A stretch of 64,000 nt of DNA from Filosporella fistucella (lineage: Eukaryota > Ascomycota > Leotiomycetes > Helotiales). The DNA lies in contig JAQJZZ010000004.1 in assembly GCA_030077755.1 (NCBI GenBank), positions 1 through 64,000 of the forward strand, in the 5' to 3' direction. Position 1 is the first letter of the stretch, and each line of letters opens with the position of its first letter. The notes under the pieces are model-generated. The model had not been told where the DNA came from, did not search any database, and saw nothing but the letters and a program-made list of their open reading frames with translations. The position numbers and the translations under genes are program-made. Below are positions 11,801 through 21,726 of the stretch, in pieces.

Positions 11801-13076
11801 AGGAACAAATGTGGATGCCTCGATCACTTTTTCTGAAGAAACGGACGGCAATCCTGTCTCAAGACGCAAGCAGAAAGTCAATACTTGGGAAGAATTGCGC
11901 AGGAGAATTCGTTGTCTTTCCGGTTATGAACGCTTTCAATTACCCCCTACCCTGGAAGAGCTTGCAGCTATTGGGAACAAAGGCCCAGTTGTCTACATCT
12001 TCTTCAGCAAAATTATAGACAAAGGCTTTTGCATTATCGTAGAGGAACATGAAACCTCAGTGCTGGAACTTCCCTCTATGTCCTTCGAGCAGATTGTGGA
12101 ACATTTCGTTCATCTGGACGAAATTGCCTATCTGTCTAAAGGTGGCATTAAAACTTATCATGCGAGGACCTTGGCCATGATTGACATACTTCAGTGGACT
12201 TGGGATGCCGCAGTACACCCCATTCTATCAAAATTGAACCTTCTACAGCAGCCAACGGCGAACTCCCTCCAACGTGTCTGGTGGATTGGGGTCGGGCTCC
12301 TTAGCCGATTTCCTTTCCATGCTGCAGGCGACTACTCTGTGTCTCCTCCTACATGTACTTCACAATTTGTCATGTCATCATACATCCCTTCCATCAAATC
12401 TCTGCTATTTGCAAGATCAAAAGAAGCACTCAACTTCATCAAAAAAGACTTGGGATTGATGGTGATCACTATGCCACAAACACCAGGCTATGCGAATCTC
12501 AATGCTGTGGAAAAAGAAGGAGAGGAAATCAACTCTATATGTACCAATTCAGTCTCGTGCTCAAGGTTCAACAAACCAAGTTCGAAATTAGTGCTGGAGG
12601 AATTCAAAAACTGTAACCTGTTCCACTTTGCTGGCCATGGAATCATGGTACAAGCCGATCCATCTCAAAGTCACCTTCTCCTTTGCAAAAAAGATCAAAA
12701 TGGAAACGAACTAGTCGATAGGCTAACAGTCGAGAGCATTCGTAGCTCAAATGCAACTACCAATGGAATCGCATATCTTTCCGCCTGTGTTACAGCCGAA
12801 AATGCGTCGGTAGAGCTAGCTGATGAAGCTTTGCAGCTGTCATCAGCCTTTCAACTTGCGGGGTTTAGTCATGTGCTCGGTACTGTTTTCAATGCGCAGG
12901 ATCGTATATGTATTCAAGTGGCAAAGGCTTTCTATGGGAATTTATTTGACGGAACAAGAGACGAAAATGGCCATGCGAGGGTCGCCTTATCATTTCATCA
13001 GGCTGTGGAAGGAGTTAGAAGGAAGCGGCCAAGTGATCCTCTTTCTTGGGCACCATTTGTTCATATTGGTGCTTAA
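8817..13076 (+). CDS. TPR-repeat protein with C-terminal CHAT caspase-like protease domain
   Basis: This single-exon gene encodes 1,419 residues. Residues about 75-960 form a long array of TPR-like helical hairpins with repeating L..A...Y patterns and EEAI/LEKAI-type units. The C-terminal third is a CHAT domain. It has a GLLSRFPFHAAG segment, the catalytic-type His in FAGHG (His1274) and the Cys in YLSACVT (Cys1324), 50 residues apart as expected for this caspase/separase-related fold. CHAT-TPR proteins act as regulated proteases. In fungi, caspase-related proteases are commonly encoded beside gasdermin genes, and a gasdermin-like gene lies divergently upstream here. The first 58 residues look less protein-like, so translation may instead start at the ATG at 8991 (MDSEHVSP). 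Both catalytic residues are intact, so the gene looks functional. Confidence 0.85.
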   Translation: MIHRRYFPTIISVHSTSNGVLLHLHADVGTRFSKSSKFLSSNRFQQYLSLARAVSCEVMDSEHVSPVHNSPESSVPSDAERLDELSYKSYTLFRKSGNTSHLIAAKELLEQALLLMEKDHPDRPLAQAKLIDYLNCMFEKTYSTSWLVEAQRLGEKALQEISADSNTKERAIALTHLANTWELMYNLTDDMKDLIRAIDLSEGALELITPSHELYFLIASTLANELESRCSRLREPSDIERAITLAQSAYDSTAPDDEEKPWAASNLSVKFSVRYKILGNISDLEKAIALCNEAIDKTEEGSPGKSIRLRNLASLLSLRYDEQKEMADLRRSIDSTKLAILSLPPNEMSRLFLLNDLAYRYEKAFDGDVDMNDLAESIRWSKIASYNIVSLPSEIQERPKYRATWSELQHRLVKLAQIGYKETGNSSYLSIVEWSKQHLTGFSETQSSNIPSEQSDGRDMTGSDSSSVPQFDDSINRDGRANKDTAPSSSLDSLYENFDSARRELLAHQAEDNANPWSQSLATAKNRVLEASTTLRDVDNSIRHFKAIIFDSKPDDPTLGGLYDFLGTLHIMRFKLTGELVCIDEAIAASTEAVVKTTINDYRRTWFLNNLGTHYISKFEKMGETEDLQKAVTACEAAVAACPMTVEDRVTSWDNLAVMLWSRFKRMGSVKDLERAISISGECVPFLNEIESPETEARVLSNLSNYLASKFEITSDLVDIDQAIHFIRRALQIGRGKNLGIDPRFMNNLSNQLAQRYYESERDEDLDESIEWGKKALDNSDDSDINLIGRKHNLAGKLGSRFAKKRNDADSRLAIKLEREVLSKIPTNDLNRTMYMKTLAGLLRESAEDDRSKLDEALDLYRQVAFDTTATPSRRINAAGLASNYILLPQKRYKETSDLLEASIEAIQVLSPGWLESSDRERLLGTVAGIPADAAAAAILAGKGPQRALEILELSRGVIIGSVIDTRVEISGVDQLDHDLYQNFVEICKQLNETEGTNVDASITFSEETDGNPVSRRKQKVNTWEELRRRIRCLSGYERFQLPPTLEELAAIGNKGPVVYIFFSKIIDKGFCIIVEEHETSVLELPSMSFEQIVEHFVHLDEIAYLSKGGIKTYHARTLAMIDILQWTWDAAVHPILSKLNLLQQPTANSLQRVWWIGVGLLSRFPFHAAGDYSVSPPTCTSQFVMSSYIPSIKSLLFARSKEALNFIKKDLGLMVITMPQTPGYANLNAVEKEGEEINSICTNSVSCSRFNKPSSKLVLEEFKNCNLFHFAGHGIMVQADPSQSHLLLCKKDQNGNELVDRLTVESIRSSNATTNGIAYLSACVTAENASVELADEALQLSSAFQLAGFSHVLGTVFNAQDRICIQVAKAFYGNLFDGTRDENGHARVALSFHQAVEGVRRKRPSDPLSWAPFVHIGA

Positions 13077-13639
13077 ACTTTGCATTATTTTCATGAATCT
13101 GTATCTGGCTGTTTGAAATCCCGGGTTGGGTGTGATTGATACTACCAGAAATGGAGGGATCGGGGAAGAGGAGGAGTTGTCCCGTCAAGGAAGACTTTGG
13201 TCCAATTCAAATAGGACGCCTCCCCGCATAAAACTCTAGATTTCTGCGACCTATCAGTGTTTAATTGAGGACTCAGGACATAAAGTGGGGTTGGACACGT
13301 CACATGCATTCGAGTCGTCTTATTATTGTGGGAATCCAGGTTACTTACTCGAGATGCGCGTCTATACCAAGGCTTGAGTCTACAGCCGGCTAAAGTCTTC
13401 TGATAAGTGCAGAAAGCAGAGATTAGGTAGTTTTTTTGAACGTAAATACCAAGGCACATCCGACATTTCTAGCTCAAAATATTTCTTGCCCGGCGGCATC
13501 AAGCTAGGTCCAAAATATAACCATTATGGCAATGTATCAGCATCAACCTCGTCGATTCTTTCTCCTAACACATCTTCGAACCGCATCCAATCTATTAGTG
13601 CGTATGCTTGGCATCGAAAATAAACCTAGTTACTCTAGC
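13077..13639. other. Intergenic, nothing recognised
   Basis: This is the 3' flank of the CHAT gene. A 105-codon minus-strand frame at 13142-13459 has no recognisable features and an unlikely composition, so I do not call it. Confidence 0.5.
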
Positions 13640-14345
13640 TAAATTCGAAGAGGAGGAAGTTTTTTCTTTCTTCCTACTCTTCAAATGCAGATTTCAGGGG
13701 CTGGCCACGTATATCGTGACAAAAATCCTTCAAGTAGATCTTGCAATTTGCTTCCCATTCATATCCAGTATGTGAACTGATGAAACCCTTCCACTGCCGG
13801 ACCTTGAAAATATTGCATCGAATCATCTCTTTTGACTTTCCGTCGGCCCCACAAGAACCTAAGTAATATCGTGTGAAAGGGCATCCGCATTGAAGTCGAG
13901 GATCACTGTAATGAGTGCTACATGACATGTAGAAAATGCTTCACTTCCGTAGAAGATGATCAGTGCCTCTTGTAGATCTGGCGGCATGATCGAAGCATGG
14001 AAGGGGTCAGGCCAAAGTTCGAGTACTCAAGGTGGTAACCATCAACGCCATGCTGGCGAAACATAGGTATTCCTAGATCAACACTAAGCAAAGTATCTCG
14101 TAGATCATATTGCGGGCTTCGATTAGTATCATCTCCAGGAAGTGCAGCCTAAGGCCACGTCCGATTGACTCGAGAGTGCAGTGAGACACATTGGGATTTC
14201 GCCTTGGATAGACAGTGGTGTTACGCTGTATGAGATGAAGGGAGGAGATCTGAAGCCATGGGGCTCTGGAAATAAATGTATCTGTGTTTAGCTTAGAGAA
14301 AGCTGCCCTATTATCAAACAATGATGCGTCAAGTCTTGTGCGGAC
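13640..14345 (-). pseudogene. Relic of an F-box-like/conserved fungal gene
   Basis: Fragments in different frames line up like the N-terminal part of a common fungal family. They are IEARNMIYEIL (about 14080-14110), then LTPSMLRSCRQIY (about 13990-14020), then EALIIFYGSEAFS (about 13935-13975). Such families usually read LP.EIRNMIYE ... LLRTCRQIY.EALPILY. The last two fragments are split by a one-base loss and the first two by another frame change, so no full protein can be made. Recognition rests on these motifs alone. Confidence 0.45.
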
Positions 14346-16020
14346 ATCAAATACCTGCTGAGGAAAGCGTGTGGGGTCACGTTCGAGATTAATTTTGAAA
14401 TTTTGATGCCAAACATGACTTTACCAAGATTCGGTATCTGTTCGTGTGGAATTTGGGTTTGCTATCCAGGATAGAATGCTAGTCGAGAGCCTGAACGAAT
14501 CAAAATTCACGGGGAGGAATGATTGAATTCGGCTTATAGTATTAATGATCAACGCAATTCATTCAGAATTATAAAGCGATTTAAAAACTCAATGATGCTT
14601 CTCTTGTATTCACTTTCACTTCGAGTTAAATGGTACTTTCGAGATTCCTGATTGTCCCCAACGGCAGGTTTCACTTCAGCTTACCAAGCTTATGGTTCGC
14701 CATGTAATTGACTGAAGTTGATTATCACCATTGAATGTCATTAGGAGCGTTATTTCCTTCTCCAGATAAAAGCTTGATAGTCAATTGATGCTTATGCTTG
14801 ACGGTGAAGCTGTTCGATCACCATGTTAAGTCTAGTAATAGCGAAATCTGCATGCATGAATCAATGAAGGTTGTCAGATGAAGAATTTCTCCTCTCATTC
14901 TAGCAAGAAGCCCCTCGAGATATAATCAGAAGCTTGACACATATAAGGCCAAAATCTCGTTTTATCACACCGAATAATCATCTCTCATAGCGCGAATCCT
15001 TCGAGGTACGGATTGCACTCGGTATGATAGTTCCAGCACCTGCAGCATCAAATGCGCTTTTTTTCTTGGAAGAGTGCTCGATAAAAGAATATCGGAGCAT
15101 TCGGGACGGCTTATCCCAAACGGCGATGATGGTCACAAATATTCGCCCAGTACGCCGACTTCGGTATGGGAATTTGTGAATTTGTGAATTTGGAGTTATC
15201 TAGATCCCTGGGGTCGCTGACCTGTGTGTATCAGTGTGTGGCGCTTCCCTATGCAGCCTCAAATGGCGTTTGCTAGGCGCAAGCCGGCTCGCTTCGCAAG
15301 TGAAAACACCTGATAATGTAGGAAATTCTTCTCCTTTTCCGATATGGCATGATTACACCATGTTGATATCTCTGGAAGCCCGATCGTGCACCTCAATTGT
15401 TTTAATATCTCCGGAGGCCCTAGACTAAGAATAAATACTGATTCTTGATTTCTTGATTTGACATATATGTATCTGTGCCTTGCAAATGTGCCATGGTGGT
15501 TTTACACACTGTTTAATCACTCTCCACTTGTTTAAAGCCTTACATGTTTCTTGAAAATGCTTTCACGGTTTACTCCTTTCGCTAGGCCTTCTATGATATA
15601 TATGTCTGCTTTTCGGGTCACACCTGTCAGCTAAGTTCAACTAGCACGACCACGCCGGTCTATCACGACTCAAGCGCGAACGCTGGCATTGAAAAGAAAC
15701 TTTTCAATAGCAAAACCTTTCGCACGAGCAGTAGTATAGAAGAGCAGTCTTAGTACTACACGGGCTTTTGGTGTTGATTCCAAACAAGTGTTCCCAGAGG
15801 CTGCTGCTTCCGTTGCACCACACATTATCTAGACGGAGACGGTATGGAAGCATGTAGTGTAAGCACAATATCACTAATAATAAGGGTGTGCTGATTACGA
15901 TGATACTAAGCCATCTGCAGTTTTATATGGAATGAAATGGATCACGTTTAAGTTGCTTATTGTGATACACTTTCCATGTCTAATAAATTCGCATTAGGTG
16001 AGGAGGTGCATGCGCTTATT
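14346..16020. other. Gene-poor stretch
   Basis: I found no coding frame with conserved-looking sequence on either strand. A short 9 bp tandem repeat (GAATTTGTG three times) lies at 15171-15193. The rest is unremarkable intergenic DNA. Confidence 0.5.
15171..15193 (+). repeat. Short tandem repeat, 9 bp unit
   Basis: GAATTTGTG is present in two exact copies and one partial copy (GAATTTGGA). It is a microsatellite-like run without a visible role. Confidence 0.6.
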
Positions 16021-16770
16021 AAATGATTTTTCGATTAGTGTTTTAATCCTTTATATAATATTAATATTAAGTATTATAAAAGTGGTTTTAGGTATATTAT
16101 TATCCATCATCCCGTTTTATTCTTTATAAGCTACGCATATGCCTTAGCATGCCTCCGATTATCCCCGAGACACCTATAACACTTTTTAAGAATATAAATC
16201 ATATAAGCTATTTAGGCTCGGTCATAGTTAGCTTTAATATTATTTTAGCTCCTATATTTACCTTACTATTATTAGGGTGGCGATATCCTATCGCAAGATC
16301 CATTATAAAACGCAGGAAGCGACCGCTCCTTCCTTAAGCTCTATTCCTTAAGCATCTTTATATGCACTATAATTTTAGGAGCTTAAGGCGTATTCTTTAA
16401 TGCCTTTTTTCTCGCCTATATTATCTCGCTTTATACCTGTCACAGCTTTATTGGCTATCTTAAAGAAGAAGTAATTATCACTTATATCCGAGCACTTAAA
16501 GATTTGAATGCTAGGAAGCTTCCGCTCTAGAATAGACTATATGCACCTAACATTACGGCCTAATACTAGAAAATGCCGGAAGAATAGCGCACTATAAAAG
16601 ATCTCTTTTATTATATTTGTGCCAATAAAGCGAAATATAGAGAAGTTAATTATATGTTAGGGAACCTGGATTAGGGTATTAATCCTAATCCGTTTAATAG
16701 CAGTTTTAAGGACGAGAGCAAGCCACATCCGAGCAAGGGACTTACTAATATGAAGGGAGTTGGTTGGACA
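16020..16770. repeat. AT-rich degenerate repeat, RIP-like
   Basis: This is a second island of TA-rich sequence with many stops and few CpA, resembling the subtelomeric block. A 62-codon frame at 16149-16337 is part of it. It is probably a mutated transposon fragment, but no transposase or polyprotein motif survives that I can name. Confidence 0.45.
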
Positions 16771-18505
16771 CGTGGAGAGGCACTTTGAAACGTATAAATT
16801 TTCTATAGAATCGCTTTAAATATTTCAATCTTGGTTTTGTAGGGTGTGTTGGGCTTGGTAGATCTTATTGGCGTTAATAGAGCAGATTCAGCTTAATTTT
16901 ACCTTTTCCAACTACATCTTATAAATTTTTACTATTCACAATTTACTGTAAGATCTTAAACTCATATTCTAAGAGATTTCTAGATTTCATCTCCTGAGAG
17001 CATTCACTGGGTGATGATTTCCACTCACTTTCTTTCGCGCGGACTCAATGGTACAGGATCTGCTTTCTTTACAGTTTAAAGCATATTATACCTGAGTACC
17101 TGATAACCGAATGATTTAGAGCCTCACATTTCATTGCAGTCTTCATCTTCCCTGTCATTCCGTATCTCATACTTGAGGAAGAACAAATGTGCGGCCCTCA
17201 ACATGACTTCAATGGACTGAAGATGTCAGAATTCTGAGAAAATTAGGTAGTTGCTCAGTATTATCATGTTTTGCGTATCTTTCAGCAGCCTTGGAATCAT
17301 AGAAGAATTTTCAATTACTCGAATTAACTAGAACTGGAAGATGTGACAGATAACAGGAGCACCACATCAATTGCCAGCCGATATCATGCATAATAATATC
17401 TTAACCAGCCTCACCCAGCCAATGTCTACCTGTGTGCAGCTCAGAGGTCAGGATTGTGGACGATGGGTGCGTCTCGTTACAGCGGGTCTCCCGCAACAGC
17501 ACTTATGAGTCTGTTATTGCCAGATCATCCATTTATGGGATTAAGCAAGAGAATTTCCAGCGATGTTGAGTATATCAGAAGCTGTCTAATAATTAGTACT
17601 CTGAATTTAAACTTGATGATACAGAGTTTCATTCCCAGCAAAAGATGTTGCGTTGATATTACTCATAAGACATTAAGGAAAAACTTACTGGACGGCGACA
17701 TATATCCATGTTGACCGCGACAATGGAGTTCCCGGAGGACTATCAACTCAACTTACCAAGTCTCTCACTTATGGCCCGCATTTTCTTCCTCTCAGAGATA
17801 CACTTCGTGATCTGGTGTGTAGGTCTCTTGTGTACCAGATTTCTCCGTCTCCTGAATTCTCCAAGCTCTTCCGACTGGCAGTAATGTTGCTCATTGGGTG
17901 GTAAGAGGGATTTTCTTTCCACTTCCCATATTCTAATCCCATTTATACTTGATATCTGTGGTTTGGACTTGACTCACAGCGTCACTAATTTTACTCTTCC
18001 TTGAAATTTTTAGGGAAATGTGCTTGCCTGCAAAGATCTCAAAAGCTCATGATGATGGAGAGTTCATTTTTTTGAAAGAGGGACTGAATACAAATCCACA
18101 GAGGCTGTAAGTAGCTCATGTAGAAGCTGGTTACATCCTTCGAATTCCGCAAAACGTTTCATCTTAGAATCCAAGATCACCACCTGTCCTCATCCACTAC
18201 AAAAGGACTTGGTCATGATGACATATGAAAAACAAAGTAGAATTTTCACCTAGAACCGGAAGTGAAGCGCCACTTGGCCACTAATCACCAAATAAACCGT
18301 CCGTCCCTTATCCAAGAACTTCCAAGTTTTGTGCGCGTTTGAAAGACGTTGTACTGCATGATCAATTCCAGATTGAAAATTCCCCGGGATCTATGTTGAA
18401 TAGATACGAATATGAAGGGATGAAAGTTAAATTTTGCCAGTAAAAATATTGTTGAGTGGGGACAACTGTCTATGTTGACAACCTGGGCTAAGAACCAGCT
18501 CCTTA
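16771..18505. other. Gene-poor stretch with one weak coding-like frame
   Basis: A 75-codon open frame on the + strand (17677-17904) has protein-like composition (GPHFLPLRDTLRDLVCRSL) but no start codon and no family I recognise. It could be an exon relic. Otherwise I see nothing. Confidence 0.3.
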
Positions 18506-19466
18506 TTACGTGGTATCCCATTTCTCGCGTTGACGGCATACATCGTCCTCCTCCCACTCATACTCGTCCGGGCTACGTGGGTGAAGAAGCTCAGCATCGC
18601 TCATTGCCCCAGTTGCGGCTGTAATATTTTGATCGATTGCGACAAAAGATGTGTTCGTTGTATCTGCGTTGAAACTGATGGCTAATTTATGTTCGATGTC
18701 GTAGATACGAGCTTGTCTCATGGCAGCACAGAGTTCGCCCTTTCTTTGAGGAGAGGCGCAAGTCGATACTTTGGGCTGAGTAACGATAGATTTGATTTTG
18801 TCTTCTAAATTCTTTACTTGAAGCCGGAGACTCAATAGATTGAGACGATTCAACTCGAGACCGCGGATGTTGGTGATGACATGATCCATAAAGTTCTTTC
18901 CAGCCTCGCCATCTGTTGTGTATGCGAGACGAAACTCTTTGAGGCCCCGAAGAGAAACAATCTGATCATATCCTTGCGCTTGTGAGACTCTTCTGACATT
19001 GGTTTCAAAATAACACGACAGAGGAGTTAAATCCAAAGTGAGCGATTGTAAGCTGTGGCACAGAGACACCATGGCGAGAGTAGCAGCTGGCTTTCCAAAC
19101 CCCCACACTACCGAGATGTGGCGGATAGCACTGCCTCGATTTGGCGCCAATACAGTGACATACGCAAGTAAATCCCTTGTTTCTCCAAATGCGAGGTGGT
19201 TTCGTTCATAAAACGGTAAGTAGCGGATTAAGATCGTTCGAGTTTGCCGGCAGACAACCATCAAATTGACAGCAGCGTTTATCTCGTCCGAATTTCGAAT
19301 CAGGAAAACTCTTGAAACTGGAAGAGCCAGAACATTGTTGTACGGGACGGATGGAGTGGCTGCTGAGAATAGCATAGGTATAAGTTTCGAGTTGTAGCTC
19401 TGGGATGAGAGACGTGAGTCTCGGCGGTTTTCTGGAAGTGGCTGCTGAATGCATAGTGGTCTTCAT
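18506..19466 (-). pseudogene. Conserved fungal protein with a 5' frameshift
   Basis: The main frame (18506-19375, 289 codons) encodes a soluble protein of unknown function of the kind that usually starts with an F-box-like LIPELQLE.YTYA segment. That segment is present just upstream (from 19466, MKTTMHSAATSRKPP ...) but in a different frame. The switch falls in GCTATTCTCAGCAG near 19370, where no GT-AG intron fits. Either a one-base indel has broken the gene, or translation starts at the internal ATG at 19375, or the base call is wrong. The C-terminal end is acidic (YEWEEDDV). I infer recent inactivation. Confidence 0.45.
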
Positions 19467-20024
19467 AATGTCTGCAGTATTTATGAAGGTTTTAGTTGCT
19501 CTTGATTACAGGCGCTTTTACAGTAATTGTGGTTGTTGTGTGCTATCGTACAGCAAATCTAGGAGCGTCAATGATGTCAAAGTTTGGAAGACATGGAGCG
19601 GTAATAAACCTTAGAATCTATAGTTATGATAACAACGCTCCTAGACTCCAATGAGTTTGGTCGCTAAATATGGGGAAAACTAGAAATCCAATGACTAACT
19701 CCATAAATATCAGTTTCAAAAGACATTAATTTTCTCGTAGTAATGAGCTAGTGCCCCAAAGCTGTAATTTTCTCTCCAAATTCATAACATTCAACAATTC
19801 CCCTAAACCTTATGTTCTTCTGAAACGTGAGAAGCGTAAAAGAGGGAAAAAGTCGTATTTGATCTCCAACGGCATCATTACACTTGATTTTGATTCAAAT
19901 ATTTGAATAGTAGAGAGGGATAGCGACGCAACATTTTATTCAAGTATTTCAGGAGGCAGCAATGCTGATTTTCAGTCCAACGCAGATCAAGAGCAGTACT
20001 GAAATAGTTCAGATACATCATCAC
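19467..20024. other. Intergenic, nothing recognised
   Basis: No frame on either strand shows conserved-looking protein sequence. Confidence 0.5.
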
Positions 20025-20440
20025 TCAACAATTGTACTGGATTGAATTCCAGATTGAAGATTCTCCGTCATAGGTTGGAATGTATACTTTATACTGGTAA
20101 CCAGGTGACTCCCAGGGTTCTTTCGTTAGCTTCTTACCCGCTTCAGTCCACTCCACGAAGTCTGAGTCTATTGGACGCGAGGTCGCTGGCGCATTAATGT
20201 CATTGTTTGTTGTTTTAGTTGGCGATGGTGGGAGAAAACTGGCTGCTGCAATCAACTTATCTCCTCATACTCCTACTCCTGGATGGCTCATAGCGTTTTT
20301 AACCTCCTCCAAAGTCGGTTCCGAACTTCTATCTGGACTTCTGGTGACTGACAATTGAAGGACTGATTCTATACTGTCTTTGAGGGCTCGAACTTTATTC
20401 TGATTCTCAATTGTACCGTCGAGTGGCGGAATTTGGTAAT
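20025..20440 (-). other. Possible small gene or relic, unrecognised
   Basis: Two in-phase stretches, IENQNKVRALKDSIES...EVKNAMSHPG and IAAASFLPPSPTKTTNN...SIQYNC, share one frame. They are split by a TGA near 20270 that could lie in a short intron. Composition is protein-like and Ser/Thr/Pro-rich. No family is recognised and the boundaries are uncertain. Confidence 0.25.
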
Positions 20441-20679
20441 GATAGTTTGAAGAAGATCCTAATCCATTCCATCCCGTAAGTAAGGCGTAGTAATCTCAGC
20501 CCACGAAGAAACAGCTCAGAGTGGGATGGCTGCAAAGTCAGAAGAAGGATGAGCTTTAGATCAATCTTGATCGGAAGTGGCAAATGGAAAACAGCAAGCT
20601 GGGAACTGTGCCTCTTGTCAGAAGCTTTGGACTTTCCTTTAATTCGGGTCGAGGAACAAGAAGTAAGGCTGGACAAGAC

Positions 20680-21726
20680 AACGGAGAATTAAATGCGTAT
20701 ATTTTCCACTAGGAATTTGATAGTTATTGCGCTGGTGAACTCACCCTAAACAAACCAAAGGTCAAGCAAGGAATGTAAGTCGATTGAATCAGAAAGCAGG
20801 ACGGCGCAGCCAACAAACGCTCTCACGAAAAGATCTTCGCTTCCCGGGACTTCACCTCGAATCAATATACATGTGAGGCAAAAATGATGTGATAAGTACT
20901 TGCTGCGCGAACCCGACAGGTAAATGTAACAGGAGTCTGTAGTTCACTAGAATCAAATCGGGAGCTGGTCAAGAGAAAAGGATCCAAAGTGAATGTTTGT
21001 ATTGCTGAAAGAAATAACGATAAAAAATGGGGATTACATCTGCCGAAAAAGGTACGGCAGAAAGAGTCCGAATGCATACCAGAGCGGAGCAAATGACAGT
21101 AAGAAGCAGAGTCTGTTGGTGGTCATGGAAAAACACGAGCACCGCCCCCGTTATACTTTATGTGTGTGGGTTTGCATGCAGCTACGTATACTAGTATGTT
21201 CTGTGCTTGCACCTCGTATTTGTATCCATCAATTCATTGACAAGTAGACAGATAAGGGGTGGGAAGAAACGAGCTCTGAAACTGTCGGGGTTTGTTTCAA
21301 TCAGGTTAACTCCGAGCAACAATTCATGGGAGGATTTGCAATGGATTCGAGGAAGGATTGCCGTTGCGGGATTCGTACATTGGCATTCGAGGGGTTGACA
21401 ATCGATGAAATAGATAGCATCTTCTGTGACGCGTCTGCCACCCATCAAATCTTGCTCGCAGAAGTTTGTGGACATCTCATGCAGTGCACATTGCATCTCA
21501 ATGATTGATGAGGAGTTTGGGACATACATGAATCAAGATATCATCATGTTGTATTCTTTCTTCCCGAATCAACTCGGCAGCAACGCGTTATTTCATGCTT
21601 ACATAAGAATTTCTCATCTCCAAATACATCACCCGCAGTCAGCTTATTCTGCACGACTTCCAGTCCTCGAATATACCCCCGCGATAACTACTGCAAAAGA
21701 ATGTAACCCAACTGAAACTCAACTCA
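20680..21726. other. Upstream region of the HET gene, nothing recognised
   Basis: Several 60-110 codon frames overlap here on both strands, but none has recognisable sequence. The last few hundred bases presumably carry the promoter of the HET gene. Confidence 0.4.
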
